DNA of 64,000 nt from Methanoregula sp. SKADARSKE-2 (lineage in GTDB: Archaea > Halobacteriota > Methanomicrobia > Methanomicrobiales > Methanospirillaceae): contig CP121470.1 in NCBI GenBank assembly GCA_030919125.1, positions 124,001-188,000 of the forward strand, in the 5' to 3' direction. Under the pieces are notes generated by a model. That model was not told the origin of the DNA, ran no database searches, and saw only the letters and a list, made by a program, of their open reading frames with translations. The position numbers and the translations under genes were made by a program. Shown here piece after piece: positions 28,656 through 37,863 of this stretch. How positions within the stretch are numbered: the stretch's first letter is position 1; the number at the start of each line of letters is the position of its first letter.

Positions 28656-29120
28656 CTATTCAACCACCTCTACTACGATATGTACACCTTGGGAATCAAC
28701 GACCTTCACTCTTTCCCCGGCGGAGATGACCGACCCGGTTGAGCGGGCACTCCACTCCGTTGACCCGATCATGACTTTTCCCGCGATAGAATGTGAATCA
28801 ACCTGAGTCTTCACCAATCCTGACATGCCAACAAGGGTGTCGCGGCTGATTGTGGTCGGGGTCCGGTCAGGAGTGATCGTTCCGTACATCCAGACCGTGA
28901 AGCCTGCGGAACAGAGGGCAATTATCACGCCGATCACGATCCCCCAACCGGAACTGAAGATATCGATTCCGAGCAGGAGAAGGATACCCAAAATTATCAT
29001 GACCGTCCCGGGGACTGCGGCAAAAAAACCCGGGCTGTGAACTTCGAAAAGCAGGAGAAGCGCACCGATGATAATGAGGATCCATCCCATGGATGTTCCC
29101 GGCTCCAGTACCAGTACCAT
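28656..29120 (-). CDS. NfeD family membrane protein
   Basis: A 154-residue NfeD. Hydrophobic helices fill residues 10-85 (MGWILIIIGALLLLFEVHSPGFF, split here as position markers 11-33), and the C-terminal OB-fold domain spans about 95-154 (GLVKTQVDSHSIAGKVMIGS). An alternative start at residue 11 (29090) would match typical NfeD N-termini. It ends one base before the SPFH gene ATG, a tight operon. NfeD proteins partner with stomatin-like proteins. Confidence 0.9.
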   Translation of the reverse strand: MVLVLEPGTSMGWILIIIGALLLLFEVHSPGFFAAVPGTVMIILGILLLLGIDIFSSGWGIVIGVIIALCSAGFTVWMYGTITPDRTPTTISRDTLVGMSGLVKTQVDSHSIAGKVMIGSTEWSARSTGSVISAGERVKVVDSQGVHIVVEVVE

Positions 29121-29199
29121 GATATAAGTTTTAAGTGCGCGGATAAAAGGATATGCTGAGCAGGATCCTGCTGTCTATCCCGAAATCATTTGACATCAC

Positions 29200-30344
29200 T
29201 AGGACTTACGCCCTTGGTTTTGACCGAAAGATCTAAGAGTTAGTAGCGCCCATCCAAGGGTTAGACCAACCCGGGATGGAGATCGAACGAGAGTGAATCC
29301 TCCGAAATGCACGAGCGGCAATTTTGTAAACTTTCTGATATCGACGTATCAGGTTTGCTCGTGTACAGAGGCATCCCGGTGTTTTCCCGCTGAACCAGTA
29401 TCAATAGCTCACGCTTCCGTCAAGCGTTTGTTAGAGAGGCAGCCAGCCTCACCACACGGGGGCGCTGTATGAGGAAGCGCGACGGTTGCTCCGGGCTAAC
29501 GAAGGAGTATTGGTAATCGATGATAGTACCCTCGACAAACCGTATTCCCATCAGATTGAACTGGTGACCCGGCACTGGAGTGGGAAGCATCATCGGGTAG
29601 TTCAGGGAATCAACCTAATCTCAACCATTTGGACTGATGGTTCTGCGATAGTTTCGGTAGATTTCCGGATCTATTGTCCAGACAAAGACGGGAAAAACAA
29701 AAATGATCATTTCCGGGATATGCTACGAGCAGCCGAAGAAAGAAAGTTTCAGCCGGGATGTGTCATCTTTGATTCGTGGTATTCGTGTATCGCCAACCTG
29801 AAATTGATCCGCACGCTGAAGTGGCATTGGTGTACCCGTCTCAAATCCAACCGGTTGGTTGATCCTGATAATACGTACAACCGTTCAGTTTCTGAGATTG
29901 AGATTCCTCCCGAAGGAAGAGTTGTTCATCTGAGACAATACGGTTTCATCAAGCTATTTAGGATCGTTCACTCTGATAAGGAACCCGAACATTGGGCTAC
30001 CGATATTCTCGATGCATCGGAAACCGACAGAAAAACGTTCAAGGAACTTGGATGGAATATCGAAGAGGATCACCGTGGCATCAAGCAAGGTTGTGGCATC
30101 GAGAGATGCCAGGGTCCCAAAAGAGGTTGTTCAACGAGGACATATTCTGCTCTCGTTGCTGGCATTTCTTCGCCTCGAAACCCATCGATTGAATACAGGT
30201 TCCAGCTGGTACGAGTCGAAACGCTCGATTCATCGATCCGCTTCTTCTCTCTTTATCGCTTCCACGGCGTTCTAATCTGATTATTTTTGTAGTGCTGTGA
30301 TGAAGATTTCTTGCTCGAATCTGCCTTCAAACGCGTAAGTCCTA
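29200..30344 (+). mobile_element. insertion sequence, copy 1, with 12-bp inverted ends
   Basis: A 1,145-base element bounded by a perfect 12-bp inverted repeat: TAGGACTTACGC at 29200-29211 and its reverse complement at 30333-30344. The flanks ATCAC and ATCAG nearly match and may be an altered target duplication. It carries one transposase with the DDE-type segments VIDDSTLDKPYS and IFDSWYS, of IS4/IS701-like character (family not settled). A second, truncated, inverted copy lies at 59124-59933. Confidence 0.88.
29307..30275 (+). pseudogene. DDE transposase of the 1.1-kb insertion sequence, frameshifted
   Basis: The reading starts at ATG 29307 (MHERQFCKLSDID) and must shift frame near 29385 (after RGIPVF), again near 29450 (a G5 run, into GALYEEARRLL), and once more near 30115 (into VVQRGHILLSLLAFLRLE). 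The open part 29486-30115 contains the catalytic Asp regions IDDSTLDKPYS and FDSWYS and the late Glu region WNIEEDHRGIKQ. All shifts are in the same direction. The first two are also present in copy 2, so they predate the duplication or are part of how the element is decoded. Confidence 0.8.
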
Positions 30345-30379
30345 ATCAGATGCAAATACCGATTTGAGCAACTTATCGA

Positions 30380-31259
30380 ATGGGGATATTCCAGAGGATC
30401 ATTCAGCAATGTGTCAATGATAAACCCGTTGTTGAGATTGCCCGGTATTTCCAGATTACCCGTCAACGAGTGTATCAGTTCATCAACCCGTTCAGAGAAT
30501 CGGGGGAATATCCGGTACTCAGGCAATCTGGAAGAAAGCCCCAAGCCATCGATGATCGAGCAGAAGAGTTGATCCTCGCAACCTATCAATCCAACAACAT
30601 TGGTCCAATCCATCTGGAGAAGAAGATTGAGGAAACACACGGGATCCATATCCCGCATAATCGAATCTATCGGGTATTGTTGAACCACGGTCTGGTGGAG
30701 ATCAACATGAAAAAACGGCAACAGCGGAAATATGTTCGGTATGAACATACTCATTCCATGTCGATGGGGCAGGGAGACTGGAAAGAGTTCGAACTTGAAG
30801 GATCGAAGAAATGGCTGATCACATTCATGGATGATTCATCCCGCCTCATCACCTGCTACGGGGTATTCGATTCTCCAACTACCGAGAACACTCTCACGGT
30901 GCTGAATCAGGGATTCCAGATGTAAGGTACGCCCCGCAAGATCCTCACTGACAACAGTACACAATTCGTTTCAGCTCGGAACCGTGAACAGGCCCATCAT
31001 AAATTCGGAGAGTTCCTTGTTCATCACAACATAAAACACATCCCAACCAGGATAAAACACCCTCAAACGAACGGCAAAATTGAACGGTTCTTCAGAGAAG
31101 TCGAACGAAGGATCGCGAAGTTCGGTTCTGTCGATAAAATTCTTCACTGGCACAATGTCATCAAACCTCACATGAGTGAGTCTCGATTTCGATGAGCCTT
31201 ATAACGCATTCTGGTACCGTCTACCCCAGGAGAGGATTCTGAAATATGCGCAGAAATAG
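30380..31259 (+). pseudogene. IS481-like integrase-core transposase, broken
   Basis: An N-terminal helix-turn-helix (YFQITRQRVYQFINPFRESG) is followed by an integrase core with the first Asp in LITFMDDSSRLI, the second in ILTDNSTQF and the Glu in HPQTNGKIERFF, the layout of IS481/IS3-type transposases. An in-frame TAA at 30923-30925 replaces what should be a codon in the conserved xYG before TPRKILTDN. A frameshift near 31180 separates KPHMS from LDFDEPYNAFWYRLP. It starts 36 bases after the neighbouring insertion sequence. It cannot make an intact transposase. Confidence 0.85.
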
Positions 31260-31380
31260 TTATATGTGTAAAATCAATTCGGGATATCACACGTTTTTTT
31301 TAACTCATAAATTATTAATATCGACCGGCTCAACATTACAATACAAAAAAAATAGATTTAACGCAAATATTTTTTCATTA

Positions 31381-31396
31381 AACCCGGTACCGGGTT
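31381..31396. promoter_or_regulatory. perfect 16-bp palindrome before cbiM (candidate operator)
   Basis: AACCCGGTACCGGGTT is self-complementary over 16 bases and ends 16 bases before the cbiM ATG, within an AT-rich promoter region. Position and symmetry suit a dimeric repressor site controlling the cobalt uptake operon. No regulator is assigned. Confidence 0.5.
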
Positions 31397-31412
31397 GCAG
31401 CTGGTGACAATA

Positions 31413-32135
31413 ATGCATATCATGGAAGGCTTTTTACCGGCGGAATGGTGCGTTGTATGGTGGCTGATCGCCCTGCCCTTCATTCTCATAGGTACTCTTG
31501 AACTGCGGGCGATAATGCAGAAGGACCGGGAGTACCTCCCGCTCCTTGGCGCTTGTGGCGCGTTTATTTTTATTCTGTCTGCCCTCAAACTCCCCTCGGT
31601 CACCGGTAGCTGCTCCCATCCGACCGGAACCGGGCTCTCCATCCTGTGCTTTGGCCCCTTCATCACCTCTGTTATTGGTGCCATAGTTCTGCTGTTCCAG
31701 GCGCTCATCCTCGCCCATGGAGGCCTCTCCACGCTCGGTGCCAACATGATCTCGATGGCTATCGGAGGACCTCTTGCGGGGTTGGCAATCTACCGGCTTC
31801 TCAAGAACACCCGGGTGAATATATACCTGACCGTCTTTTTGGTAACAGCAGCAGCTGATCTGGTAACCTATATCATCACATCATTCGAGCTTGCCCTCGC
31901 ATACCCGGCCCAAGTAGGGGGGGTGGGGACCTCATTCCTCGCATTCTTTGCAATCTTTGCCATAACCCAGATCCCCCTTGCCATTGTCGAAGGTTCTATC
32001 CTTGCCCTTGTCTTCAAATATATCGTCCAGATGAAACCGGAAATTCTTGAGAGACGCGGGGTCTTCTCCCGCGAACAGATCGAGAGAGCCCTCTCCGCAG
32101 AGAATGCGGGTTTGCTCGGAGGAGATCGTTCATGA
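31413..32135 (+). CDS. cbiM: cobalt ECF transporter S component CbiM
   Basis: A 240-residue multi-pass membrane protein. The mature-type N-terminus MHIMEGFLPAEWC carries the metal-coordinating Met1-His2 (and a nearby His) characteristic of CbiM/NikM. Seven or so hydrophobic helices follow, with conserved FGPFITSVIGAIVLLFQALI and HGGLSTLGAN. ATG 31413 is chosen because the His must be residue 2 to bind metal, and GGTGA precedes it. First gene of cbiMNQO. Confidence 0.94.
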   Translation: MHIMEGFLPAEWCVVWWLIALPFILIGTLELRAIMQKDREYLPLLGACGAFIFILSALKLPSVTGSCSHPTGTGLSILCFGPFITSVIGAIVLLFQALILAHGGLSTLGANMISMAIGGPLAGLAIYRLLKNTRVNIYLTVFLVTAAADLVTYIITSFELALAYPAQVGGVGTSFLAFFAIFAITQIPLAIVEGSILALVFKYIVQMKPEILERRGVFSREQIERALSAENAGLLGGDRS

Positions 32136-32440
32136 TCCGTAATCACCTCCTCGAACTGGTTACGTTCATCGTGATCCTTGCGTTTATCGGTATCTTCCTT
32201 CTTGTAAGTGCGAACGGGGCTCATACTTTTGGAGGGTTGGACGATCTTGGATCGCAAAAGGTTGGAGAAATGACCGGACGCCCAGCCGATTCCTTCAAAC
32301 CGCTGATACCCCAGTACGAACCCCCGAGCGGGGAGATTGAAGCGACCCTCTTTGCCCTCCAGGCAGCATTCGGAGGCCTGGTTGTGGGGCTCGTTTTCGG
32401 GTACTGGCTCGGCCAGAAGAGACGGGCACCCGCCCCCTGA
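32132..32440 (+). CDS. cbiN: cobalt transport protein CbiN
   Basis: A 102-residue protein with two transmembrane helices (about 5-28 and 72-93) and the intervening extracytoplasmic segment with FGGLDDLGSQKV and FKPLIPQYEPPSGEIE, as in CbiN. CbiN helps load cobalt into CbiM. It overlaps cbiM in an ATGA with GGAGGAG upstream. The presence of CbiN favours cobalt over nickel as substrate. Confidence 0.93.
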   Translation: MIRNHLLELVTFIVILAFIGIFLLVSANGAHTFGGLDDLGSQKVGEMTGRPADSFKPLIPQYEPPSGEIEATLFALQAAFGGLVVGLVFGYWLGQKRRAPAP

Positions 32441-32446
32441 TCTCCC

Positions 32447-33244
32447 ATGCTTGAACATCTTCTTGACACTGCTGCACAAGCGAGTGCGTTCCGGCACATC
32501 CACCCGGGTACCAAGCTTCTCCTGTGCCTGGGATCTCTCATCATCTGCCTCGTCTCACCATCACCAGTTGTTCCGCTGATATCCGGGATGGTGCTCAGCA
32601 TCGTGCTGATAGTCCCTGCCCGAGTCTCACCGGTTCTTTACGGCGAACTCCTGCTAGGGCCTGCGATCTTCACGATGATCAGCGTTCTCGTCCTCCTGTT
32701 CCTGGTGGGCGGGGGAGATCTCCTCTGGCGGTTCAACCCGGCGCCCTGGCTGAACCTGACGATTACCGAGGGATCCCTGCGGGAAGGGATATTGGTGATG
32801 TGCCGGGTCTTCGGATGCTCGGTCTCACTTTTCTTCCTCACCCTCACAACACCGATGACCGATCTCTTCAACGGCATGAAACGTGCGGGGATTCCCATCG
32901 AACTTATTGACCTGATGATGATTATCTACCGGTATATCTTTATCGTGTACGACCAGGCAGCTGAGATCTGGCACGCACAGGTTATGCGACTGGGCTATAG
33001 CCGACCCATCGAGGCCATCCGATCGTTCTCCACCCTCTGCGGGATGCTCTTCATCAGCAGCTGGAATGCCGGTGAAGATCTCATATGGGCAATGGACTTT
33101 CGGTGTTATGCCGGAATATTCCCCTCGCTTGACCGGGCGGAACCCATACGGATACAATCGCTGGTACCGGTTGCGTTCTACCTTGCGTTCCTGACGGGGA
33201 TACTCTTTGCAACATCAAGGGGGGTCAGAACGCCATGGATATAA
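32447..33244 (+). CDS. cbiQ: cobalt ECF transporter T component CbiQ
   Basis: A 265-residue membrane coupling subunit. Hydrophobic helices flank a cytoplasmic segment that carries the EcfT Arg motifs, one visible as EIWHAQVMRLGYSRP near residue 170. The start at 32447 lies 6 bases after the cbiN stop, and its end overlaps cbiO by 10 bases. It joins CbiM to the ATPase. Confidence 0.93.
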   Translation: MLEHLLDTAAQASAFRHIHPGTKLLLCLGSLIICLVSPSPVVPLISGMVLSIVLIVPARVSPVLYGELLLGPAIFTMISVLVLLFLVGGGDLLWRFNPAPWLNLTITEGSLREGILVMCRVFGCSVSLFFLTLTTPMTDLFNGMKRAGIPIELIDLMMIIYRYIFIVYDQAAEIWHAQVMRLGYSRPIEAIRSFSTLCGMLFISSWNAGEDLIWAMDFRCYAGIFPSLDRAEPIRIQSLVPVAFYLAFLTGILFATSRGVRTPWI

Positions 33245-34449
33245 TTCTTGAAGCACGGGAAATCCGGTATCAGTACCCGAGAGGACCAGAAGCCATCAGC
33301 GGGATCAGTTTCCATGTCCGGCGGGGCGAGAAGATTGCGCTTGTTGGACCCAATGGCGCCGGGAAATCCACGCTGATGCAGATGTTCAATGGGATGATCC
33401 GGCCGAGTGAAGGGACGATTCTCTATAACAACAAGGTGCTGCAGTATGATGCCCAGTCCCTTCGCGGGCTCCGGCAGCGTGTCGGGTACGTTCTGCAGAA
33501 CCCGGACCGTCAGATCATCGCCCCCACGGTCTGGCAGGATGTGGCCTTTGGCCCGGCGAACCTGGGCTGCGATGAGCCTGCGATCCGGAAAGCCGTTGCA
33601 GATGCTCTCCGGCACGTGGGACTCGAAGGCTTCGACCGCAGGCCACCCCACCAACTCTCGGGAGGTGAGAAGAAGCGGGTCGCTATTGCGGGCGTGCTGG
33701 CGATGGACCCCGAACTTCTCGTATTCGATGAACCGACAAGCGGCCTCGATCCTGCAGGATCGGAAGACATTATGGAGCTGCTCGATGAGCTCAATCATGA
33801 CGGGAAGACCGTCATCCTCTCTACCCACAATGTCGAGCTCGCTTACCCATGGGCTGACCGGGCAATCCTTATGGTCGACGGCAAGATCCTGCGTGAAGAT
33901 ATCCCGGAGAAGGCCTTCGGCAATGCGGAGATCGTCCGGAAGGCCCACCTCTCCCTCCCCACGCTTCTCGAACTGCATATCGAGCTTATTCGACGCGGCT
34001 TTCCCCTTCCGGGAAAGAAACCCCAGACAATCCTTGACATGGTTCAGGGCATCGAGTCCATGATGGAGAGCCGTAACCGGGAAGAACCCGGGACTGTCAC
34101 CATCGGTAATGTCGACTGTGAGCTGCTGGAAGCTTTGATGACTCTTCTCTCTCGATCTCCTGACCTCCCGATCGGCGCGATGGGGACCCGGGCAAAACAG
34201 TATGCCGATACGCATAAACTCAGGCTCAATTTTACCTACGGCGTTATTGACAAATGCATCCTGAAGGCATTATCGGGAGAGGATTCTCTTATCCTGACAA
34301 CGGAGCGCATGGTCGACCGGGTGCACCATCGGGTGGGAGCTTATGGAGAGGAGAGCGGGACGTGCATCCGGGTCTGCGAACTTGGGAGCGGGGAGAGTAC
34401 GTATCGAGGTGGCCCGGCTGAGAGCAGGAGACCGGGGGAGAGATTGTAA
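33235..34449 (+). CDS. cbiO: cobalt ECF transporter ATPase CbiO with C-terminal extension
   Basis: The first about 280 residues form an ECF-type ABC ATPase: Walker A GPNGAGKST, Q-loop YVLQNPDRQIIAPTV, signature LSGGEKKR, Walker B LLVFDEPTSGLD and the switch His in STHNVELA. Unlike the usual 270-290 residue CbiO, another 120 residues follow (about 285-404), including LPIGAMGTRAKQYADTHKL and a charged tail. The extension does not match anything I recognise. It is in frame and followed by the next gene with a 1-base overlap, so it is probably translated. Confidence 0.92.
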   Translation: MDIILEAREIRYQYPRGPEAISGISFHVRRGEKIALVGPNGAGKSTLMQMFNGMIRPSEGTILYNNKVLQYDAQSLRGLRQRVGYVLQNPDRQIIAPTVWQDVAFGPANLGCDEPAIRKAVADALRHVGLEGFDRRPPHQLSGGEKKRVAIAGVLAMDPELLVFDEPTSGLDPAGSEDIMELLDELNHDGKTVILSTHNVELAYPWADRAILMVDGKILREDIPEKAFGNAEIVRKAHLSLPTLLELHIELIRRGFPLPGKKPQTILDMVQGIESMMESRNREEPGTVTIGNVDCELLEALMTLLSRSPDLPIGAMGTRAKQYADTHKLRLNFTYGVIDKCILKALSGEDSLILTTERMVDRVHHRVGAYGEESGTCIRVCELGSGESTYRGGPAESRRPGERL

Positions 34450-35774
34450 TGCCCGCCCCCCGGATCGTAATCGCCGGTACCCACAGCGGCTGCGGGAAGA
34501 CAACGGTCGCCTCCGGTATCATGGCCGCCCTGGCAGGACGCGGCCTGAAAGTCCAGCCTTTCAAGGTGGGCCCGGATTTTATCGATCCCTCCCATCACAC
34601 CCGGATCTGCGGGCGCCAGAGCAGAAACCTCGACACCTATATGATGGGCGAGTCTGGCGTGGCCGAGACCTTCGGGAGGGCAATGGAGGGAGCCGATATC
34701 GCGGTGATCGAAGGGGTCATGGGGATCTTCGATGGCGTGGAGGGATCGGATCTTGCCAGCACGGCACAGGTCGCCCGGATTCTCAAAGCCCCGGTAATTC
34801 TTGTGGTTGATATCAAGGGAATGTCGCGGAGTGTCCATGCGCTTATCAGAGGCTACCGTCACTTCGATCCGACGATAACTATCGCGGGCGTCATCTATAA
34901 CCGGGTGGGCAGCCCCCGGCACCGGCAGATGATCGAGAGGGAGGGGGACCAGCCCTCATTCGGCTGGCTCCCGCGGCGTGAGGATCTCGCGATAGAGAGC
35001 CGTCATCTCGGCCTGAAGATGGCGCACGAGTCCGCAACCATGAAGGCCTACGGCCCGCTGGTCAAAGAGTTCTGCGATCTCGATGCGATCCTCTCCGCTG
35101 CCGGCACTGCACCGGATCTTGGACCTGCACAAAAATCCGGAGGGGAGGAGTGCACCGGGACAAAGATCGGTGTCGCATCCGATGAGGCGTTCTGCTTTTA
35201 CTACCAGGACAACTTCGATCGCATCCGGAAGGCCGGGGCAGAGATCGTCTTCTTCAGCCCGCTTGCCGACCGGCTCCCCCGGGTAGACGGATTGTATCTT
35301 GGCGGCGGGTACCCGGAGCTGCACCTCCCTTCACTTGAAAAATCGAAGTGCACCGGCGACATTAAGAGAGTTGCAGAGGAGGGGATACCCATTCTTGCAG
35401 AATGCGGCGGCCTGCTCTACCTCTCCCGAGAGCTTGCGTCGGATAAGACGTACCGTATGTGCAGCGTCTTTCCGGCGGTATCGGAGATGACAAAAAAGAT
35501 CCAGGCGCTCGGGTATGTTGAGGGTTCAGGGGCACGTGGCGGTGCATTCGTTCCGGCCGGGACCAGGATCCGGGGTCACGAGTTCCATTACTCGCAGACG
35601 ATTGCTGACCGGGACGCCCGGTTTGCCTTCGAACTTACGAGGGGCAAAGGGATCGCGGATGGGTGCGACGGGATCATGGGAGGTAATGCGGTCGGTACTT
35701 ATACTCATGCATATTTCGCGCCAGAGTTCGCGGTATCGTTTGTAAGAGCCGCAGAGAACTTCAGGAACCGGTAA
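34449..35774 (+). CDS. cobyrinate / Ni-sirohydrochlorin a,c-diamide synthase (CbiA/CfbB)
   Basis: A 441-residue glutamine-dependent amidase. The N-terminal P-loop domain has GTHSGCGKTTVASGI at 10-24 and KVGPDFIDPSHH near 39-50; the C-terminal GATase domain has the nucleophile Cys in ILAECGGLLYL near 317-327 and GHEFHYS near 376. CbiA (corrinoid) and CfbB (coenzyme F430) are close homologues and motifs here do not separate them. Cotranscription with cobalt transport favours CbiA, but methanogens need CfbB too. It shares one base with cbiO. Confidence 0.9.
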   Translation: MPAPRIVIAGTHSGCGKTTVASGIMAALAGRGLKVQPFKVGPDFIDPSHHTRICGRQSRNLDTYMMGESGVAETFGRAMEGADIAVIEGVMGIFDGVEGSDLASTAQVARILKAPVILVVDIKGMSRSVHALIRGYRHFDPTITIAGVIYNRVGSPRHRQMIEREGDQPSFGWLPRREDLAIESRHLGLKMAHESATMKAYGPLVKEFCDLDAILSAAGTAPDLGPAQKSGGEECTGTKIGVASDEAFCFYYQDNFDRIRKAGAEIVFFSPLADRLPRVDGLYLGGGYPELHLPSLEKSKCTGDIKRVAEEGIPILAECGGLLYLSRELASDKTYRMCSVFPAVSEMTKKIQALGYVEGSGARGGAFVPAGTRIRGHEFHYSQTIADRDARFAFELTRGKGIADGCDGIMGGNAVGTYTHAYFAPEFAVSFVRAAENFRNR

Positions 35775-35795
35775 TTTTTCATTTTTTTTGTTCGT
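35775..35795 (+). terminator. T-rich terminator after the cbi operon
   Basis: The stop of the amidase gene is followed by TTTTTCATTTTTTTTG, an oligo-T stretch typical of archaeal termination. Composition evidence only. Confidence 0.45.
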
Positions 35796-35864
35796 CTCAA
35801 TTCGGACGCAAGCCCTCAAATCGTTTGACCGCAAACGTAATTTTTACGAATCTGGTGAATGGTC

Positions 35865-37332
35865 ATGCGAAGCGATGAAGTCAAGTCCGGATACAAGAGG
35901 GCACCCAACCGGGCGCTCCTCCGGTCCCTCGGGGTTGCCGATCGTGAGATGAAACTTCCGTTCGTCGGGATTGCCAATGCATTCAACACCATCGTCCCGG
36001 GCCATGTGCACCTCCGCTAGCTCTCCGAGAAAGTCCGTGAAGGGGTAGCAGCTGCGGGAGGCGTCCCGTTCGAGTTTGGCGTCATCGGGATCTGCGACGG
36101 GATCGCGATGGGACACGAGGGTATGCGGTACTCGCTCCCCTCCCGGGAGAATATTGCGGATTCGATTGAGCTGATGGAGGAAGCCCACCGGTTCGACGGG
36201 ATCATCTGTGTGGGCACCTGTGACAAGATCGTCCCGTGCATGCTGATGGCCGCAGCCCGTACCAACATCCCGACCATTCTCCTGACCAGTGGACCGATGC
36301 TCTCCGGGTACCAGGAGGGGAAGGACCGGTCGCTCATCGATATCTTTGAAGGCGTTGGAAAGGTCGCGGCCGGAACGATGACCGAGGATTCACTAGGTGA
36401 ACTCGAGTGCTCCGCTCTGCCGGGATGCGGGAGCTGCCAGGGACTTTACACGGCAAACACGATGGCCTGCATGGCCGAGGCGATGGGGATGTCCCTGCCG
36501 GGATGCGCCGCAATCCCCGCTGTCGACGCGGCCAGGCTCCGGATCGCACGCGAGACCGGGGAAGCGATCATTCCGCTCATAAAAAACAATCTCCGGCCCA
36601 GGGATATCATCACGAGAAAGAGCCTCCGGAACGCTATCCGGGTCGACATGGCCCTCGGGGGATCGACCAACAAGGTCCTCCACCTGATGGCGGTCGCGAC
36701 GGAGGCCGAAGTCCCGCACTCAATGCAGACGCTGTACCGCGCCGGCGGGATCCCCGTCGTCCTCAAACGGCTGGAAAATTATCTGGATGACTGCCCGACC
36801 GTCTCCGGCAAGAGTGTCAGATCCATCGCAAAGGAGGCAAAGATCCGAAATGAGAAGATCATCCAGCCTCTGGACGCGCCGGTCAGTGCCACGGGCGGGC
36901 TCAAGATCCTCACCGGTTCGCTCGCGCCCGATGGCGCGGTTGTCAAGCGATGAGAGCGATCCTCATTAAGGAGATCCGGGAGGGGGATGTCATCGTTCTC
37001 CGGAACGAAGGCCCGCTCGGTGCGCCCGGCATGCCGGAGATGCTCTCCCCGACCTCGGCCCTGATGGGTTTCGGGTACAAAAACGTCATCCTGATCGGCC
37101 GGTTCTCCGGCGGGACCCGGAGGCCGCGGTCGGCGGACCGATCGCTTTTGTCCGGAATGGCGACTCGATCTCCGTGGATCTGCACGCGAAGAAGATCGAT
37201 CTCCTTATTTCGGCAGCAACGCTTGAGCAGCGAAAGATAGGATGGAGACCCGTGCAGAAGAGACTCGTCGGCGTCCTCGCCCGGTACTCAAAGACGGTCG
37301 AGCAGGCAAATTACGGCGCTGTCCAGCGATAA
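35865..37332 (+). pseudogene. ilvD: dihydroxy-acid dehydratase, multiply disrupted
   Basis: IlvD, an Fe-S dehydratase of branched-chain amino acid synthesis, is recognisable throughout: [20 protein letters not shown] at the start, [20 protein letters not shown], the cluster Cys in [10 protein letters not shown] and [20 protein letters not shown]-type [12 protein letters not shown]. Three lesions break it: an in-frame TAG at 36018-36020 (likely CAG to TAG), a loss of roughly 22 codons with frame change at about 36953 (after DGAVVKR), and a second deletion plus shift near 37112 (after FSGGTR). The tail still reads [19 protein letters not shown]. The gene cannot make active enzyme. Confidence 0.92.
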
Positions 37333-37863
37333 ATCGCGTCCTGTTTTTTTTAACGGTTGCATTAATCCGGAAAACACTTTACGTTAGGATCGCTTGGGGA
37401 TGCATGCGTCCCCGGCATTTTTTTCTCAAGCGGGTGCGCTCAAATTTTTTTTGCTTTTCTGTCTTTCCGGATCTCCGGCAAGAACTGGTTCCGGTTGGCC
37501 AAAAAGATTCTCAGTCACGAAAGACGTTTTGATCATGGTCTCCGGGGAACGTTGCACCGGAAGAGATGACTCCTCGGATGCGATGGGGCGGTGAAGGTGC
37601 AGGTGATCGATTTTACACCGGTAATAAGTTTGCCCATGAAGCCGGGCGTCGTCGCTTCTGTCTCTGTTGAGAGCGCGAAGAGATGACCAGCCCGCAGCCA
37701 AAGGATCCCGATCGTACCATCTGATGCGAAACGATGGTCCATACAACCGGGTATCGGGAGCGAACGGGCGGAGAAAAACGGTTGCTTTTTTGGGTAAAAT
37801 TTTTTCGGACCGGGAAATTCCGGGCCCGGTATGTTTCGTCTGCAAGGGGAGAGATCGTGAGGC
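37333..37863. other. 530-base intergenic region
   Basis: No gene supported; the frames present are Arg/Pro-rich artefacts. The first part has several T runs (37345-37351, 37420-37426, 37445-37452) that could end the ilvD transcript. It faces purH, which ends at 37864 on the other strand, so transcription converges here. Confidence 0.5.

Noticed and set aside
33178..34215. 345-codon open frame opposite cbiO
   Set aside because: Shadow of cbiO; no start signal and no domain.
36018..36020. TAG as pyrrolysine in ilvD
   Set aside because: No Pyl genes in view, position not catalytic, and the gene carries two further deletions.
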